A DNA stretch of 40,556 nt, from positions 1-40,556 of the forward strand of contig JAAZMZ010000015.1 of the NCBI GenBank assembly GCA_012798535.1. The letters run 5' to 3'. The position numbers and the translations under genes were made by a program. The notes beneath the pieces were generated by a model. The model saw only the letters and a program-made list of their open reading frames with translations. It was not told the origin of the DNA and did not search any database. This document shows, piece by piece, positions 40,523 through 40,556 of this stretch. The DNA comes from Leptolinea sp. (GTDB lineage: Bacteria > Chloroflexota > Anaerolineae > Anaerolineales > Anaerolineaceae). The stretch's first letter is position 1; each line of letters begins with the position of its first letter.

Positions 40523-40556
40523 TGGTGCCCCCAAGGGGACTCGAACCCCTGTTTTA
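40523..40556 (-). tRNA. 3' end of a tRNA gene running off the right edge
   Basis: On the minus strand the window ends in a T-arm AGGGG-TTCGAGT-CCCCT, acceptor strand TGGGGGC, discriminator A and an encoded CCA at 40523-40525. The anticodon lies outside the window, so the amino acid is unknown. Confidence 0.75.

Noticed and set aside
1..40556. CRISPR array or complete insertion sequence
   Set aside because: No regularly spaced direct repeats and no transposase-like protein were found; only the tRNA-end duplication and element debris at the right edge.

Overview
The window reads as part of a bacterial chromosome, most plausibly an anaerobic Chloroflexota of the Anaerolineae type. That placement is an inference from lipoproteins with long Ala/Pro/Thr linkers, a tungsten-enzyme economy, a group 4 [NiFe] hydrogenase and a ParM-like fragment. 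No rRNA or phylogenetic marker is present to prove it.

Region 1 (1-7169) is a sugar locus. A ribose/xylose-type ABC transporter (ATPase, permease, lipoprotein binding protein cut by the left edge) runs on the minus strand. Pointing away from it is a DeoR-type regulator followed by a ribulose-phosphate-epimerase-like protein, a small P-loop kinase and a LacD-type class I aldolase, closed by a strong terminator. Both transcription units start from a TATAAT box followed by almost the same sequence, which is a good candidate for the DeoR operator. The sugar is unknown. Positions 7170-8089 hold no convincing gene.

Region 2 (8090-17304, minus strand) is a tungsten-enzyme maturation block: moeA, a MoeA fused to a periplasmic-binding-protein-like (PBP-like) domain, an ArsR-type HTH fused to the same kind of domain, a MoaD-like protein without the terminal GlyGly, an aldehyde:ferredoxin oxidoreductase (AOR), an unrecognised 267-residue protein, a normal MoaD-like protein, and a radical SAM maturase with an AbrB-like N-terminus.

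Region 3 (17592-29207, plus strand) begins with a cytoplasmic GAF histidine kinase, a NarL-type response regulator and a receiver-like protein lacking its phosphoacceptor Asp. It continues with a four-cluster ferredoxin, a second AOR, another MoaD-like protein and a seven-subunit membrane-bound group 4 [NiFe] hydrogenase with all four Ni-ligand cysteines. The simplest reading is aldehyde oxidation by the W-enzyme, electrons to ferredoxin, and ion-pumping H2 evolution.

Region 4 (29367-36950) is cofactor and metal supply: MoeB-rhodanese, a GntR-type HTH fused to a PBP-like domain, divergent tungstate uptake genes tupABC, and moaD-moaA-moaC-moaE. Thus three different proteins carry the same PBP-like domain, and four MoaD-like carriers sit with one MoeB and one MoaE.

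Region 5 (37056-40556) has a histidine phosphatase and then a clear fluoride riboswitch with a terminator-type expression platform. The next gene is not a known fluoride exporter but an unrecognised 485-residue protein. The right end looks like mobile-element debris: an excisionase-type HTH reading through into a truncated ParM-like actin, paired TGTATACA sites, and a 32-bp duplication of a tRNA 3' end.
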